Shown here: positions 15,809-25,584 of the stretch, piece by piece
Layout of the letters: the number at the start of each line of letters is the position of its first letter
Position numbering within the stretch: position 1 is the first letter of the stretch
Origin: Pseudarthrobacter defluvii
Lineage (GTDB): Bacteria; Actinomycetota; Actinomycetes; Actinomycetales; Micrococcaceae
Assembly: GCF_030816725.1 (NCBI RefSeq)
Contig: NZ_JAUSYG010000001.1
Coordinates: 558,001-622,000 of the forward strand
Reading direction: 5' to 3'
DNA: 64,000 bases
The notes under the pieces: generated by a model
Told to the model about the DNA's origin: nothing
Databases searched by the model: none
The model's input: the letters and a program-made list of their open reading frames with translations, nothing else
Program-made: the position numbers and the translations under genes

Positions 15809-17098
15809 GTGATTAACAGAAGGCATTTCCTCACAACCGTTGCCGTCGGCACCGCATCTGCCGCAGCCCTGTCGGCTTGTGGCAGCGGATCAGGCTCTTC
15901 CGGCCAGACCGGATCGGCCGCCCAGCCCGTCACCATCAACTACACGTGGTGGGGCAACGACGACCGCGCGACGCGCACCCGCAAGGCCATCGAACTGTTC
16001 GAATCCAAGAACCCGGACATCAAGGTCAACGGCAACTTCACCGACTTCGCCGGCTACTGGCAGAAGCGCGCCACGGAGGCTGCCGGCGGTGGCCTGCCGG
16101 ACGTCATGCAGTGGGACCTGTCCTACCTGCGCGACTACGGCCAGCGCAACCAGCTTCTGGACCTCAGCACCGTCAAGATCGATACCTCCGCCTTCGAGAA
16201 GTCCCTCCTGCCCTCCGGCCAGATCAAGGGCAAGACCTACGGCATCCCCACCAGCACCAACGCCTTCGCCGTTTACTACGACCCGGCAAAGCTGGCCCCC
16301 CTGGGCATCGCCGAGCCGGACGGCAGCTGGACCTACAAGGAGTTCAACGACTTCCTGAGCCAGGTAGGCGCCAAGAGTAACGGCGCACTCTACGGTGGAA
16401 CCGACTACACCGGCGTCTGGTGGATGTTCAATATCTGGCTGCGCCAGAACAAGATCGAGGCGTTCACTTCCGAGGGCAAGCTCGGCTTCAGCAAGGATGA
16501 CCTGAAGAAGTGGTGGAACCTGACCGCGGAGTTGCGCGGTACGGGTGCCATCATCCCCGAGGACCGTGTGACCCAGCTGGCTCCGAAGTCTCCGTTCGGC
16601 TCCAACGCCACCGCCACGGAGGTCACCTGGGACAACTTCATGGCCGGCTACCTGGGCGACAGTGGTGCCAAGGAACTCAAGCTGGTTCCGGTGCCGTCAG
16701 ACGACCCCAACAACCTTGGCCTGTTCCTCAAGCCGTCCATGCTCATGGTGGCCAGCGCCAAGACCAAGTTCAAGGATGCCGCCGCCCGGTTCATCGACTT
16801 CATGGTCAACGATCCCGAGGTGGGCCAGATCTTCAAGACCTCCCGCGGTGTCCCCGCCTCCAAGACCCAGCGCGACGGCACCACCTTCGAAGGCACGGAC
16901 AAGCTCGTGGTGGACTACGAGAAGTCGATTGAGAAGTACCTCAAGGACGCCCCGGAGCCGCCCATCGTCGGGTTCGGCACGCTTGAAGCCTCCTTCAAGC
17001 GCATCGCCTCGGACCTGAACTACGGCAAGCTCACCATTGATGGTGCAGCCGATGCCTGGTTCAAGGAAGCCGAAGACCTCATCAAGCAGAATGCCTGA
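15809..17098 (+). CDS. ABC sugar transporter substrate-binding lipoprotein, Tat-type signal
   Basis: A 429-residue family 1 binding protein. GTG 15809 has a strong AAGGAGG five bases ahead; the frame is open further upstream through the promoter. The signal sequence has a twin-arginine motif RRHFL (residues 4-8) and lipobox LSAC (Cys24), suggesting Tat export as a folded lipoprotein. The mature start VTINYTWWGNDDRATRTRKAIELFESKNPDIKV matches its two paralogues in this island. It heads an operon with both permeases and a YesL-like protein. Confidence 0.9.
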   Translation: MINRRHFLTTVAVGTASAAALSACGSGSGSSGQTGSAAQPVTINYTWWGNDDRATRTRKAIELFESKNPDIKVNGNFTDFAGYWQKRATEAAGGGLPDVMQWDLSYLRDYGQRNQLLDLSTVKIDTSAFEKSLLPSGQIKGKTYGIPTSTNAFAVYYDPAKLAPLGIAEPDGSWTYKEFNDFLSQVGAKSNGALYGGTDYTGVWWMFNIWLRQNKIEAFTSEGKLGFSKDDLKKWWNLTAELRGTGAIIPEDRVTQLAPKSPFGSNATATEVTWDNFMAGYLGDSGAKELKLVPVPSDDPNNLGLFLKPSMLMVASAKTKFKDAAARFIDFMVNDPEVGQIFKTSRGVPASKTQRDGTTFEGTDKLVVDYEKSIEKYLKDAPEPPIVGFGTLEASFKRIASDLNYGKLTIDGAADAWFKEAEDLIKQNA

Positions 17099-17145
17099 TC
17101 AGGCGCCTTGCCTCATCAAGCCTTCACGACTGACGGATTGAACTC

Positions 17146-18099
17146 GTGACTCAAAGCCCAACCCTGAGCAGGCGTCCGGCGTCGTCCACTTCCCCGCTGC
17201 CGCGCAAACCGCGGCGGCGGGGCGCGGACGCCCGTGCCGGCTATACCTTCCTGCTGCCCTGGCTGCTGGGATTCATTGCCCTCACCGTTGGGCCGATGAT
17301 TTCCTCGCTGTACCTGTCCTTCACCAACTACAACCTGTTCGAGCCGCCCAAGTGGATCGGCCTGGACAACTACACCACCCTGTTCCAGGATGAACGGTTC
17401 CTGCAGTCGGTGGGCGTGACAGTCGGGTATGTGGTGTTCGGTACCCCGTTGAAGCTGGCGGCGGCACTGGCGGTGGCGATGCTGCTGAACAGCAAGCGCC
17501 GGGGCCAGGGCTTCTACAGGTCTGCGTTCTACGCACCATCCCTGATCGGCGCGTCCGTGTCCATCGCAATCGTCTGGAAGGCCATGTTCGGCGATGCCGG
17601 TCCGGTGGACCAGGGGCTGTCCTTCTTCGGGATCAACCTGGGCGGCTGGGTGGGCAACCCCGCTATGACCATGCCGATGTTCATCCTGCTCACGGTGTGG
17701 CAGTTCGGCGCCCCGATGGTGATCTTCCTGGCCGGTCTCAAGCAGATCCCCGGCGAGCTGTACGAGGCTGCATCGATGGACGGTGCAGGCCCGGTGCGCA
17801 AGTTCTTCAACATCACCTGGCCCATGCTTTCCCCGGTGATCTTCTTCAACCTGCTGATGGAAACCATCCACGCATTCCAGATCTTCGCGTCGGCCTACAT
17901 CATCTCCAATGGTGAAGGCGGCCCCGCCGGATCCACCCTCTTCTACACCCTTTACCTGTACCTGCGCGGCTTCAGCGATTTCCGGATGGGCTACGCCTCG
18001 GCCATGGCGTGGCTGCTGGTGGTCGTGGTGGGCATCATCACCCTGATCTTCTTCCGCACGTCCAAGTCCTGGGTCCACTACAGCGGTGATTCAAAATGA
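17146..18099 (+). CDS. ABC sugar transporter permease, MalF type
   Basis: A 317-residue permease with six predicted helices and the EAA loop LYEAASMDGAGPVRKFFNITWPML. The first 30 residues are basic and Ser/Pro-rich, then the first helix YTFLLPWLLGFIALTVGPM. The start is GTG 17146; the ribosome site is weak. Its stop overlaps the ATG of the next gene (ATGA). It pairs with 18096-19010 and the binding protein 15809-17098. Confidence 0.9.
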   Translation: MTQSPTLSRRPASSTSPLPRKPRRRGADARAGYTFLLPWLLGFIALTVGPMISSLYLSFTNYNLFEPPKWIGLDNYTTLFQDERFLQSVGVTVGYVVFGTPLKLAAALAVAMLLNSKRRGQGFYRSAFYAPSLIGASVSIAIVWKAMFGDAGPVDQGLSFFGINLGGWVGNPAMTMPMFILLTVWQFGAPMVIFLAGLKQIPGELYEAASMDGAGPVRKFFNITWPMLSPVIFFNLLMETIHAFQIFASAYIISNGEGGPAGSTLFYTLYLYLRGFSDFRMGYASAMAWLLVVVVGIITLIFFRTSKSWVHYSGDSK

Positions 18100-19010
18100 C
18101 GACCATGGCAACCCCCACCCAGTCCACTACGGACACACCCGCTGCCTACAACCCGAAGTCCGAGTCGGTTGGGGCCAAGCGGGCCAAGAGCGTGATCTTC
18201 CACGCCGTGGCCCTCATCCTGACCGCCATCGTGCTCTACCCCGCGCTGTGGATGATCGCCTCATCCTTCAAGCCCAACTCGGAAATCGGCGGGCAGAACA
18301 CCTCACTTTGGTCCAACAACTTCAGCTTCGATAACTTCGTTACGGCGATGGACGGGATCGGCGGGGTCTCCACCCTGCAGTTCTTCACCAACTCACTGAT
18401 CCTTGCCCTCGGCGCCGTGGTGGGGACCATCCTCTCCGCAAGCGTGTCAGCCTACGCGTTCGCCAGGATCAACTTCCCCGGCCGCAGCCTGTTCTTCGGC
18501 ATGATGATCGCCACCTTGCTGCTGCCCTTCCACGTGGTGATCATTCCGCAGTACATCATCTTCCAGCAGTTGGGCCTGGTGGACACTTACGTACCCCTGC
18601 TGATCGGCAAGTTCCTGGCCGGAGACGCGTTCTTCGTCTTCCTCATGGTCCAGTTCATGCGCGGCCTGCCCGCGGAGCTGGATGAGGCGGCACGGATCGA
18701 CGGCGCCGGGCACGCCCGGATTTTCCGCTCCATCATGCTGCCGCTGATGAAACCGGCCCTGATCTCCACCTCGATCTTCTCCTTTATCTGGAGCTGGAAC
18801 GACTTCCTGGGTCCGTTGCTGTACCTGAACACCCCGGACAAGTACCCGCTGCCGCTGGCCCTGCGGCTCTTCGTGGACCAGACCCAGTCCTCGGACTACG
18901 GCGCCATGATCGCCATGTCCGTCCTGGCCCTGCTGCCCGTGCTGATCTTCTTCCTGATCTTCCAGCGGTACATCGTCGAGGGCGTCTCCACCCAGGGCCT
19001 CAAGGGCTAA
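18096..19010 (+). CDS. ABC sugar transporter permease, MalG type
   Basis: A 304-residue partner permease with the EAA loop LDEAARIDGAGHARIFRSIMLPL and helices such as SVIFHAVALILTAIVLYPALWMIASSF. It is very close in sequence to the permease at 10760-11704 (shared PFHVVIIPQYI/PFHVVIVPQYI and GDAFFVFLMVQFMRG/TDAFFVFLMVQFIRG), so the two importers arose by duplication. It overlaps the upstream gene by ATGA and is followed 20 bases later by the DUF624 gene. Confidence 0.9.
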   Translation: MTTMATPTQSTTDTPAAYNPKSESVGAKRAKSVIFHAVALILTAIVLYPALWMIASSFKPNSEIGGQNTSLWSNNFSFDNFVTAMDGIGGVSTLQFFTNSLILALGAVVGTILSASVSAYAFARINFPGRSLFFGMMIATLLLPFHVVIIPQYIIFQQLGLVDTYVPLLIGKFLAGDAFFVFLMVQFMRGLPAELDEAARIDGAGHARIFRSIMLPLMKPALISTSIFSFIWSWNDFLGPLLYLNTPDKYPLPLALRLFVDQTQSSDYGAMIAMSVLALLPVLIFFLIFQRYIVEGVSTQGLKG

Positions 19011-19030
19011 CGAGAAAAGCGAGTCAGAAA

Positions 19031-19669
19031 ATGAGCGTCATGGACAGCACCACACCGGCCTCCGGCCACCAACCCATCCCGGTGAACCGGTTTGCCCTGT
19101 TCTCCGAAACCCTCCTGGCAGGGGTGCTGGTGCTGGTGCTGTCCCTCCCGCTCGTCACCATCCCGGCCGCTTATGCGGCAGGGACGGCGCATCTCGAGCG
19201 GCACCTTAATGGCCGGGACGATTCCGTCCGCGGCCTGTGGGGCCTGTTCAGGGCTGCGCTGCCGGGCAGCTGGAAGCTGGGAATTACGACGGCGGCCGCC
19301 GCCGTCGTGATTGCCCTCAACCTTTTGCTCGCCTGGGTGGGGCAGCTCCCGGGCAGGGAAGTGGTCCTGCCCGCCACGCTCATCCTTGCCGCCGGTGCGG
19401 CCATCCTGCTGCTCCGCACCGCCTCCGCCTGGTCCGACTATTCGGGTGCAGGCTCCGGTGCCGCCGGAAGGGAAACCTGGCGCCAGGCCCTCGAAGCGGG
19501 CCAGGCAAGCTCCATCCGCGACTGGACGGGCTCGCTGCTGCTTGCCGCGGCCCTGTTCTGCTCCGTGGTGTTCGTCTGGATGCTCGCGGCGCTCTTCGTG
19601 GTGGTACCGGGAACCCTGATCCTGGCCGCGGCTGCCGTCAAACTGCGGTCCAGCCGCCCCAAGCACTGA
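19031..19669 (+). CDS. YesL-like (DUF624) membrane protein
   Basis: A 212-residue membrane protein with about five hydrophobic helices (TLLAGVLVLVLSLPLVTIPA, ITTAAAAVVIALNLLLAW and others). The layout is that of DUF624/YesL proteins, small membrane proteins that accompany sugar ABC importers. The motif LPLVTIPAAYAAGTAHLERHL corresponds to the first conserved block. It sits 20 bases after the permease gene and directly before the MFS gene. Molecular role unknown; an accessory or regulatory part of the importer is the usual proposal. A second member is at 25774-26439. Confidence 0.7.
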   Translation: MSVMDSTTPASGHQPIPVNRFALFSETLLAGVLVLVLSLPLVTIPAAYAAGTAHLERHLNGRDDSVRGLWGLFRAALPGSWKLGITTAAAAVVIALNLLLAWVGQLPGREVVLPATLILAAGAAILLLRTASAWSDYSGAGSGAAGRETWRQALEAGQASSIRDWTGSLLLAAALFCSVVFVWMLAALFVVVPGTLILAAAAVKLRSSRPKH

Positions 19670-19671
19670 CT

Positions 19672-20934
19672 GTGCCTTCCCGCCGCACCCGTCCCGCACC
19701 CCCTGCCCGCTCCCAGGCAAGCCGGCCCCGCTGGTACCACCCCCTAAAACAGCACAATTACCGGCTCTTCCTGGCCATGCAGCTGGCCGGCAGCCTCGGG
19801 GTCTGGATGCAGCGCCTGGCGCAGGACTGGCTGGTGCTGCAGCTGACCGGAAGCCCCGCCGCGGTGGGGGCCGCCGTCGCCCTCCAATTCCTGCCCATGC
19901 TCGTGGTGGGGCCGCTTGCCGGACTGGTGGTGGACATCTTCCCCAAGCGCCGGATCATGATGGTGTGCCAGTCCGTCATTGTGCTGCTCGCCCTGGGGCT
20001 CGCGGCCTGGACTGCCAGCGGCACCCTCACGGTCTGGGTTGTCTACGCCAGCTGCATTGCCTTGGGCGTCACTGCGGCAGTGGACCAGCCCACCCGGCAG
20101 GTCTTCGTCAACGAAGTGGTGGGCGACGCCGCGTTGCGCCCTGCCATCGGGCTGAACAACGCCCTCGCCCAGCTGGGCGCCATGACTGGCCCGGCGCTGG
20201 GCGGAGTGCTGATTGCGCAGGCAGGGCCCGCCGCGGCCTTCGCCTCCAACGCGCTCATCGGCGTGCTCGTGCTTGGGCTGATCGCCGCCATCCGCCCCCA
20301 CGAGCTGCATCCCGGCACGCCGGCCGAGCGGGGGCGCGGGCAGATGTTGGCCGGGTTCCGGTATGTCCGCGAACGGCCGCGCCTACTGCTCCTCATCGTG
20401 CTGGCGGGGCTACTGGGCGCCTTCGGCATGAACGGGCCGGTGGTCCTTGCCGCGTTTGCCGAGCGGGTGTGGCACAACGGTGTGGAGGGCTTTGGCCTGT
20501 TTAACACGGTCAGTGCCGTTGGTGCCCTGGCCGGCGCGCTCCTGGCCTCCAGGCTGGGAAACATGGGCCGCAGGGGCATCGTGGTGGCGGCGGGGCTCTT
20601 TGGGCTGTCCCAGCTGGTGGCCGCGCTCATGCCCAACCTGGTGCTGTTTACGGCCATGCTGGTGGTGGTGGGCGTCATGACCCTGCTGTTCCTGACCAGT
20701 GCAGCTACCGCCGTCCAGCTTGAAGCCGGGCCCGCCATCCGGGGCCGGGTCATGGCGTTGTACCTTCCGCTCCTTTTGGGTGGGCACGCCTGCGGCGGCC
20801 TCCTTGCGGGCTGGCTCACCGAGCAGTTCGGTGTCCGGGCCGGGCTGCTGGTCACCGGCGGCCTGGGCATGCTCTCCGCGGCCGTGGTGGGGCTGCTGCT
20901 GTGGCGGCACTCGCGGCGCCGTTCAGCGCCCTAA
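19672..20934 (+). CDS. Major facilitator superfamily transporter (MFS_3/EntS-like)
   Basis: A 420-residue membrane protein with about 12 helices. The first block NYRLFLAMQLAGSLGVWMQRLAQDWLVLQLTGS and the loop GLVVDIFPKRRIMMV are typical of the EntS/MFS_3 group of exporters. GTG 19672, three bases after the previous stop, is the best start; the frame is open further upstream only through overlap with the DUF624 gene. Position at the end of the sugar operon may be incidental, or it may export a sugar or toxic by-product. Substrate cannot be inferred. Confidence 0.8.
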   Translation: MPSRRTRPAPPARSQASRPRWYHPLKQHNYRLFLAMQLAGSLGVWMQRLAQDWLVLQLTGSPAAVGAAVALQFLPMLVVGPLAGLVVDIFPKRRIMMVCQSVIVLLALGLAAWTASGTLTVWVVYASCIALGVTAAVDQPTRQVFVNEVVGDAALRPAIGLNNALAQLGAMTGPALGGVLIAQAGPAAAFASNALIGVLVLGLIAAIRPHELHPGTPAERGRGQMLAGFRYVRERPRLLLLIVLAGLLGAFGMNGPVVLAAFAERVWHNGVEGFGLFNTVSAVGALAGALLASRLGNMGRRGIVVAAGLFGLSQLVAALMPNLVLFTAMLVVVGVMTLLFLTSAATAVQLEAGPAIRGRVMALYLPLLLGGHACGGLLAGWLTEQFGVRAGLLVTGGLGMLSAAVVGLLLWRHSRRRSAP

Positions 20935-20937
20935 CCT

Positions 20938-20998
20938 CGCGAGATGGCACCTCGCGGCAATGTTCCCCGCAGGGATTGCCGCCACCTGCCATCTCGCG
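20938..20998. terminator. Hairpin between convergent genes
   Basis: A perfect 12-bp inverted repeat CGCGAGATGGCA/TGCCATCTCGCG (20938-20949 with 20987-20998), loop 37 bases. It lies between the MFS gene and the rhamnosidase gene, so it may terminate both. T-runs are short. Confidence 0.6.
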
Positions 20999-21004
20999 GG
21001 GGTT

Positions 21005-24000
21005 TCAGGCGGGCATGAACGTCCAGGTTCCCGTGTGGATGCGGAAGTCTCGGGTGGCGGGGCGGGTTCCGCCGTCCCCGTCCGCAGCAGAAAGCACGAC
21101 GGCGGCATCCGCGCCCTGGTCCTGGAACGGCACCGGTCCTGCGACCTCGTAAGCGCCGGCGGGCAGCCGGACGATGGCGGTGGCTCCGGGCGGAATGGTG
21201 CACTCCAGCTCCACCCGTTGGCCAGCCCGCCGCCAGCCGGCCTCCAGGTACCCGTTGCGCACCGGAACGCTTCCGCGAGCCTGCTCCAGGCGGCACAGCG
21301 GTGGTTCGATCAGCACGTCGTTGCCGCCCGGAACCGTGTAGCGGACCCCCAGCAGATGCTCGAGGATCTCCTTGATGACGGACGCGGACCACGCGTGCGA
21401 CTGGCTGTAATCAGTGCCGTCCCCAAGGTCCCAGGCTTCCCAGGTGAAGGTGGCCCCGCGGTCCAGGAGCCGGGCCCAGCCGGGCTGGTCCTTGTTGGTG
21501 AGGAGGTCCAGCACTGCGTCCGTCATGCCCTGGCTCAACAGTGCCCGGACCAGCCGGTGCACCGTCATGGGCCCCTGCCGCATACCCATGCCCGCGATCC
21601 GGGCGGCATCCGGAGCCGCGTGCGCAGTTTCGGTGATGCCCAGCGACAGCGGGAAGGACGTTGCGTGCTGGGAGGCGTGCGGGCTGGGCGTTCCGTCGGC
21701 ATGGAGGCCGTCCACCATGACCCCGTCCACCCTGAGGCGCGTCCGGATGGCGTCGGCCAGGGTCCGGGCAGCAGCGGCATAGCGGACCGCGCCGGACTCG
21801 TCCCCTGCGGCGCTGCAGAGCCGCGCCGCCGATACCAGGGCGGAGTAGGCCTGGGCATTCACGGTGGTTTTGGCCGCGCAGTCCATATCGTAGCCAAACC
21901 GCCCGGGCGCAGGCCAGTCCACGATGCCGTGCAGGTAGGGCCCGGAGCCGCCGCCCAGCCTGGTGACCAGTCCCGCCGTCGGACCCTCTGCGGGAATGTG
22001 GCGCAGGGCGTAATCCGCCGTGTCGCACAGGTGGGGCAGCAGCTCCCGCACCAGGGCAAGATCGCCGGTGCGCAGGTGGTACTCCGCCGCCCACTCCGGC
22101 AACATCAGCGAGAAGTCGGGGATGTCCCGCTTGCCGTCGCCGTTGGGGTAGACGGCGTTATAGCGGCCCTTCTCCTCCCCGGCGCTCCAGTAGCGGCGGG
22201 CGGACCAGGCGAACTCCCGCAGTGCCTGCGCCGTGTACGCGTGCTCGCCGAACAGCGCCATCGTGGCATAGGAGATGTTGGCCGCGTCGGCCAGGAACTG
22301 GCCCTTTTCCCGGGTGGGGGTGTCCACGAACTGCTCCTGCACGCCATACAGGGCAGAATCCCGCAGCAGCCCGAACACCGCGTCCAGGACCGGGTCCGAG
22401 CTGTGAAAACCGCCCTCGCCGGGATGGCTGCCGTGGACGGTCACGGCGCCCACTCGGGACACCTCGGCGGCTTCGATTCCGGGCAGCTCCAGGTAGCGGA
22501 AGCCCAGGTGCACCGAGGCGCGGAACTGCTGCGGCCCGGCCGCCTGCGTGTAGGGGAAGGACATGTCGGTGTTCTGGCTGGCCGTCTTTCCGGCGTCCAC
22601 CCTGCCGTCGGGCCGGAGGGCGTAACCGGCGCGGAGCATCACGGTGCGGCCGGGAACGCCGTCCAGGAAGTCCACTTCCGGGCGGGCGGGAAGAACCTGG
22701 CCGAAATCCGCCACTATCGTCCCGTCATCGGCGGACAGGAACTGCCGCGGTGCCACGAACCCGCCGGTGAGGAACGTCCGGCGGGGGTGAAGGCGGGGAA
22801 AGTCCGACGACGGGTGGCGGCCGGCAGACACAGCGGGAGGCAGGTTTCCGGCCAGGTCGAGTGACGCCGCGGCCTGCCCGTCCAGGTGTTCGACCGGATC
22901 GCCCTCGTCGTTGCGGTAGCCGGACTGGCGGTACGGCGCCTCGCCTGCAGACCAGCCCGGGCCGGAGGTGAGGATGTCGCGGCGACCGTCGTCGTAGTCA
23001 ACCGTGAGCCGGACCAGCAGGCCGGGCACCCCGGCTGCGCGGCCCTGGCCCGGCCCGTACCAGTGGAGCAGGGCTGTTACCGGGATGGCTGTGCCAACAG
23101 GCTGTTCCGCCAGGACCCCGGTGATGTCGGCGGCGTCGTAATATCCTTCGCCCGGATAGCCGAACGAGGTGGTGCTGAGGCAGGGTGTCTCCGCCACGGA
23201 GAACTGCGCGTGGTGGTGGGCGGCCACGTAAAGCCGCGCCCGCCGCACCGCTCCGGTGAGCTGGAAGGCGGTCCGGAACAGGGTCCACTCATCAGGCTGC
23301 CGGTGTTCCGTGGTCCGGGACCAGCCAGCAAGGCACGCGAGGGCCTGGGCGTCGCCGGCGCCGAACCGGTGGTCCAGCAGGACAGCCTGCGGGCGGCCCG
23401 GAGGGGTATCGGTGACCCGTAGCGATGCATACTCGGCCTGGCTCCGCGGACCCTGGTGCAAACCGGGCACGCAGGCTTCACCGGCGGGTTCGTCAACAGC
23501 GAAGAGTTCCTTCCCGTCCAGGGACACGCGGATGGTTCGGCCGTCGTCGCTAACGGTGAGGTCGCGCCACGCAAGTGGGGATGCACCCTGGGTGCTTGCC
23601 GGCACTGCACTCGCCAAGACCTCGGTCTCCGGAGTGGCGGGGGAGGGGATCTCCCAGTCCGGGGCGCGGCGGAGCGCCACTTCTCCGGTGGCGCCCAGTT
23701 CCAGCAGCAGGCCCGTCCCGGCGCCGCTGCTGCGCAGGAGCAGCCCGGCGCGGCCCATTACGGGCCGGAGCCTCGCTTCAAGCCGGAAGCTGCGAAGTGC
23801 GGGGGAGGGAAGCGGCAGGAACGGGGACGCCGCCACCCGGAGGGCCTGGTCGAAGAGTTCCAGCGGGGCGCGTCCACCCGCTGCCCGGCCCATCCAGTCA
23901 GCTGCCCAGGAGCTGTCGCCAAGCCCCGTGCTGAAGGGCTGCAGAACCGACCAGCCGCCAAAAACCCCGGCTGCGTCACGGATGCGCACCCGCCAGGCGT

Positions 24001-24313
24001 AGTCCGCGTCGTCGTCGAGCAGGAGACCGCCGCAGCGGACGCCGACCTGGGCGGTGGAGGCCACCTCGCCCGAGCTCCACAGCATGCTGCCCACGGCGTC
24101 CCGGACCTCCAGCTCATAACCGGTCTGCCGCGCAAGGGCCGGATCGGCGTCGTCGTCCTGGCCGAGCTGCCAGCTGAACGTGGGGACCGGGGCCGCCGTC
24201 AGGCAGGGGGCGAGCCCGTCCGTCAAGAGATTGACGGCGTAAAGCTGACCCGGGCCGCCAGGCAGCGTCGTGGCCCCGGCTGCGCTCCCCTCCTGTCCTG
24301 CCTCGTCCACCAT
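21005..24313 (-). CDS. Alpha-L-rhamnosidase, glycoside hydrolase family 78
   Basis: A 1102-residue GH78 enzyme, the usual size. An N-terminal fibronectin-like domain (PTFSWQLGQDDDADPALARQTGYELEV) is followed by beta domains and an (alpha/alpha)6 barrel from about residue 600. Barrel signatures are FVDTPTREKGQFLADAA (about 660-676), which carries the acidic catalytic region, and WPAPGRFGYDMDC near 796. A laminin-G-like insertion appears to lie near residues 140-300. No signal peptide, so it acts on imported rhamnosides; the rhamnose would enter the rha operon downstream. The start overlaps the Gfo/Idh/MocA stop by one base. Confidence 0.9.
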   Translation of the reverse strand: MVDEAGQEGSAAGATTLPGGPGQLYAVNLLTDGLAPCLTAAPVPTFSWQLGQDDDADPALARQTGYELEVRDAVGSMLWSSGEVASTAQVGVRCGGLLLDDDADYAWRVRIRDAAGVFGGWSVLQPFSTGLGDSSWAADWMGRAAGGRAPLELFDQALRVAASPFLPLPSPALRSFRLEARLRPVMGRAGLLLRSSGAGTGLLLELGATGEVALRRAPDWEIPSPATPETEVLASAVPASTQGASPLAWRDLTVSDDGRTIRVSLDGKELFAVDEPAGEACVPGLHQGPRSQAEYASLRVTDTPPGRPQAVLLDHRFGAGDAQALACLAGWSRTTEHRQPDEWTLFRTAFQLTGAVRRARLYVAAHHHAQFSVAETPCLSTTSFGYPGEGYYDAADITGVLAEQPVGTAIPVTALLHWYGPGQGRAAGVPGLLVRLTVDYDDGRRDILTSGPGWSAGEAPYRQSGYRNDEGDPVEHLDGQAAASLDLAGNLPPAVSAGRHPSSDFPRLHPRRTFLTGGFVAPRQFLSADDGTIVADFGQVLPARPEVDFLDGVPGRTVMLRAGYALRPDGRVDAGKTASQNTDMSFPYTQAAGPQQFRASVHLGFRYLELPGIEAAEVSRVGAVTVHGSHPGEGGFHSSDPVLDAVFGLLRDSALYGVQEQFVDTPTREKGQFLADAANISYATMALFGEHAYTAQALREFAWSARRYWSAGEEKGRYNAVYPNGDGKRDIPDFSLMLPEWAAEYHLRTGDLALVRELLPHLCDTADYALRHIPAEGPTAGLVTRLGGGSGPYLHGIVDWPAPGRFGYDMDCAAKTTVNAQAYSALVSAARLCSAAGDESGAVRYAAAARTLADAIRTRLRVDGVMVDGLHADGTPSPHASQHATSFPLSLGITETAHAAPDAARIAGMGMRQGPMTVHRLVRALLSQGMTDAVLDLLTNKDQPGWARLLDRGATFTWEAWDLGDGTDYSQSHAWSASVIKEILEHLLGVRYTVPGGNDVLIEPPLCRLEQARGSVPVRNGYLEAGWRRAGQRVELECTIPPGATAIVRLPAGAYEVAGPVPFQDQGADAAVVLSAADGDGGTRPATRDFRIHTGTWTFMPA

Positions 24314-25518
24314 CAGGAAGCCGGGAGGTCAAAAACAGCCGGTGCGGATGCGGCCCAGGGGAGACCCAGCTCGCTGAACGTGGCATGCTGGCGGCCAGCC
24401 TTCTCCAGGGCCTCCTCGATTCCCACCACGATGGCGTGCGCCGTATCCCCCTCACCTTCCCAACGGACGTAGGCGGGATCAATGGGGGCGGGGAGCGGTG
24501 CCGTCCGGACGGCCTCCAGCACCAGCATGAAGGCTCCGCTGTCCACCAGGCTGCTGATGAGCGGGACGCCCTGGGCCCGGTGGGCCAGGAGGTTCTCCGT
24601 CAGGTCGTCACGGCCATACGTTTCCTCCATGCGCCCTGCCGCCGTCTCAACCGTGAGCCGGTCCTCGGTGTAGTGGAACACTGCGGTGCCGGCAGAGCCT
24701 TGGAGGGTCACGCAGGGCTCCACGGACTTCGACGCGCAGATGGTGAGGGCGCACGTGATGGGCAGGCCGGCTGCGGTGCGGATCCGGATCACGGAGGTGT
24801 CATCCGACTCGATGTCATTGGCGCGGTACAGTTCGGTTTCCACGGACTCTACGTCGGCCGTGGTGCGCGCGCCGGCAATCCGGAGGGCGGTTGCCACGGC
24901 GTGCGCCAACGGGTTGGTGGCCACACCGTCCACAACATCAACGCCGTTGATGCTCCGTTTCCCGGCCCAGCGGGAGCGCTTGTAATAGGCCCTGTCCCGG
25001 ACCCAGCGGCCGGTGGCGGAAATGCCTTCCAGCGTTCCAATGGTTCCGGCGGCCAGCAGTTCTTCGATGGCCTTCAGGGCGTGTGAGCCAAGGCTCTGGA
25101 AACCGATCTGGACTCCCCGACCCGATTCTGAGGCGGCCCCGCACAGCCGGTTGAAGTCGGCAAGGGAAGCCACCGGAGGCTTCTCGAGGTACAGCTCGGC
25201 ATCCGTGGCCAGGGCTGCCAGGGCCAGCGGGGCGTGGGTCTGGATGGGAGTGGCGACGATGACCAGGTCCAGATCAGGAGTTGCCGTGAGGAGGTCGTCG
25301 ATCCCCGCGAAAACAGCGGCCGACGGCGGGACGGCACCGGGTGCCGGAGGCTGCGGATCCGCCACGGCAGCGAGCTCAATGCGGCCTGCTGCCCGGAGGC
25401 GTTCCAGGTTGTGCAGATGGTGGGTGCCAAAGCCGTGAACCCCTACCAACGCGACCCTCGCCGCCCGTGTGGAGGGTGTTCCAGCGTCGCTCCCGACCGC
25501 TTCCGTTGCCGTTGCCAT
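24313..25518 (-). CDS. Gfo/Idh/MocA-family oxidoreductase
   Basis: A 401-residue NAD(P)-dependent oxidoreductase: Rossmann start RVALVGVHGFGTHHLHNL, EKPP at residues 112-115, and a C-terminal alpha/beta domain. ATG 25518 is preferred over an upstream in-frame start because GGGAG lies just ahead of it. It is a close paralogue of the N-terminal part of the broken fusion at 4987-7036 but ends after GLPWAASAPAVFDLPAS and has no PmoA domain. It is co-transcribed with the rhamnosidase (one-base overlap). Substrate unknown; a sugar or uronate is likely. Confidence 0.85.
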   Translation of the reverse strand: MATATEAVGSDAGTPSTRAARVALVGVHGFGTHHLHNLERLRAAGRIELAAVADPQPPAPGAVPPSAAVFAGIDDLLTATPDLDLVIVATPIQTHAPLALAALATDAELYLEKPPVASLADFNRLCGAASESGRGVQIGFQSLGSHALKAIEELLAAGTIGTLEGISATGRWVRDRAYYKRSRWAGKRSINGVDVVDGVATNPLAHAVATALRIAGARTTADVESVETELYRANDIESDDTSVIRIRTAAGLPITCALTICASKSVEPCVTLQGSAGTAVFHYTEDRLTVETAAGRMEETYGRDDLTENLLAHRAQGVPLISSLVDSGAFMLVLEAVRTAPLPAPIDPAYVRWEGEGDTAHAIVVGIEEALEKAGRQHATFSELGLPWAASAPAVFDLPAS

Positions 25519-25584
25519 GGTTCTCCCGTTCCAGCCGGCGTCCGCCGCAGCGGCACCGGCATCCTTGCGCCTTGCCTTACCCCA

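Noticed and set aside
20699..22864. 721-codon plus-strand open frame over the MFS end and the rhamnosidase
   Set aside because: The minus-strand GH78 enzyme is unambiguous; the plus frame shows no protein family.
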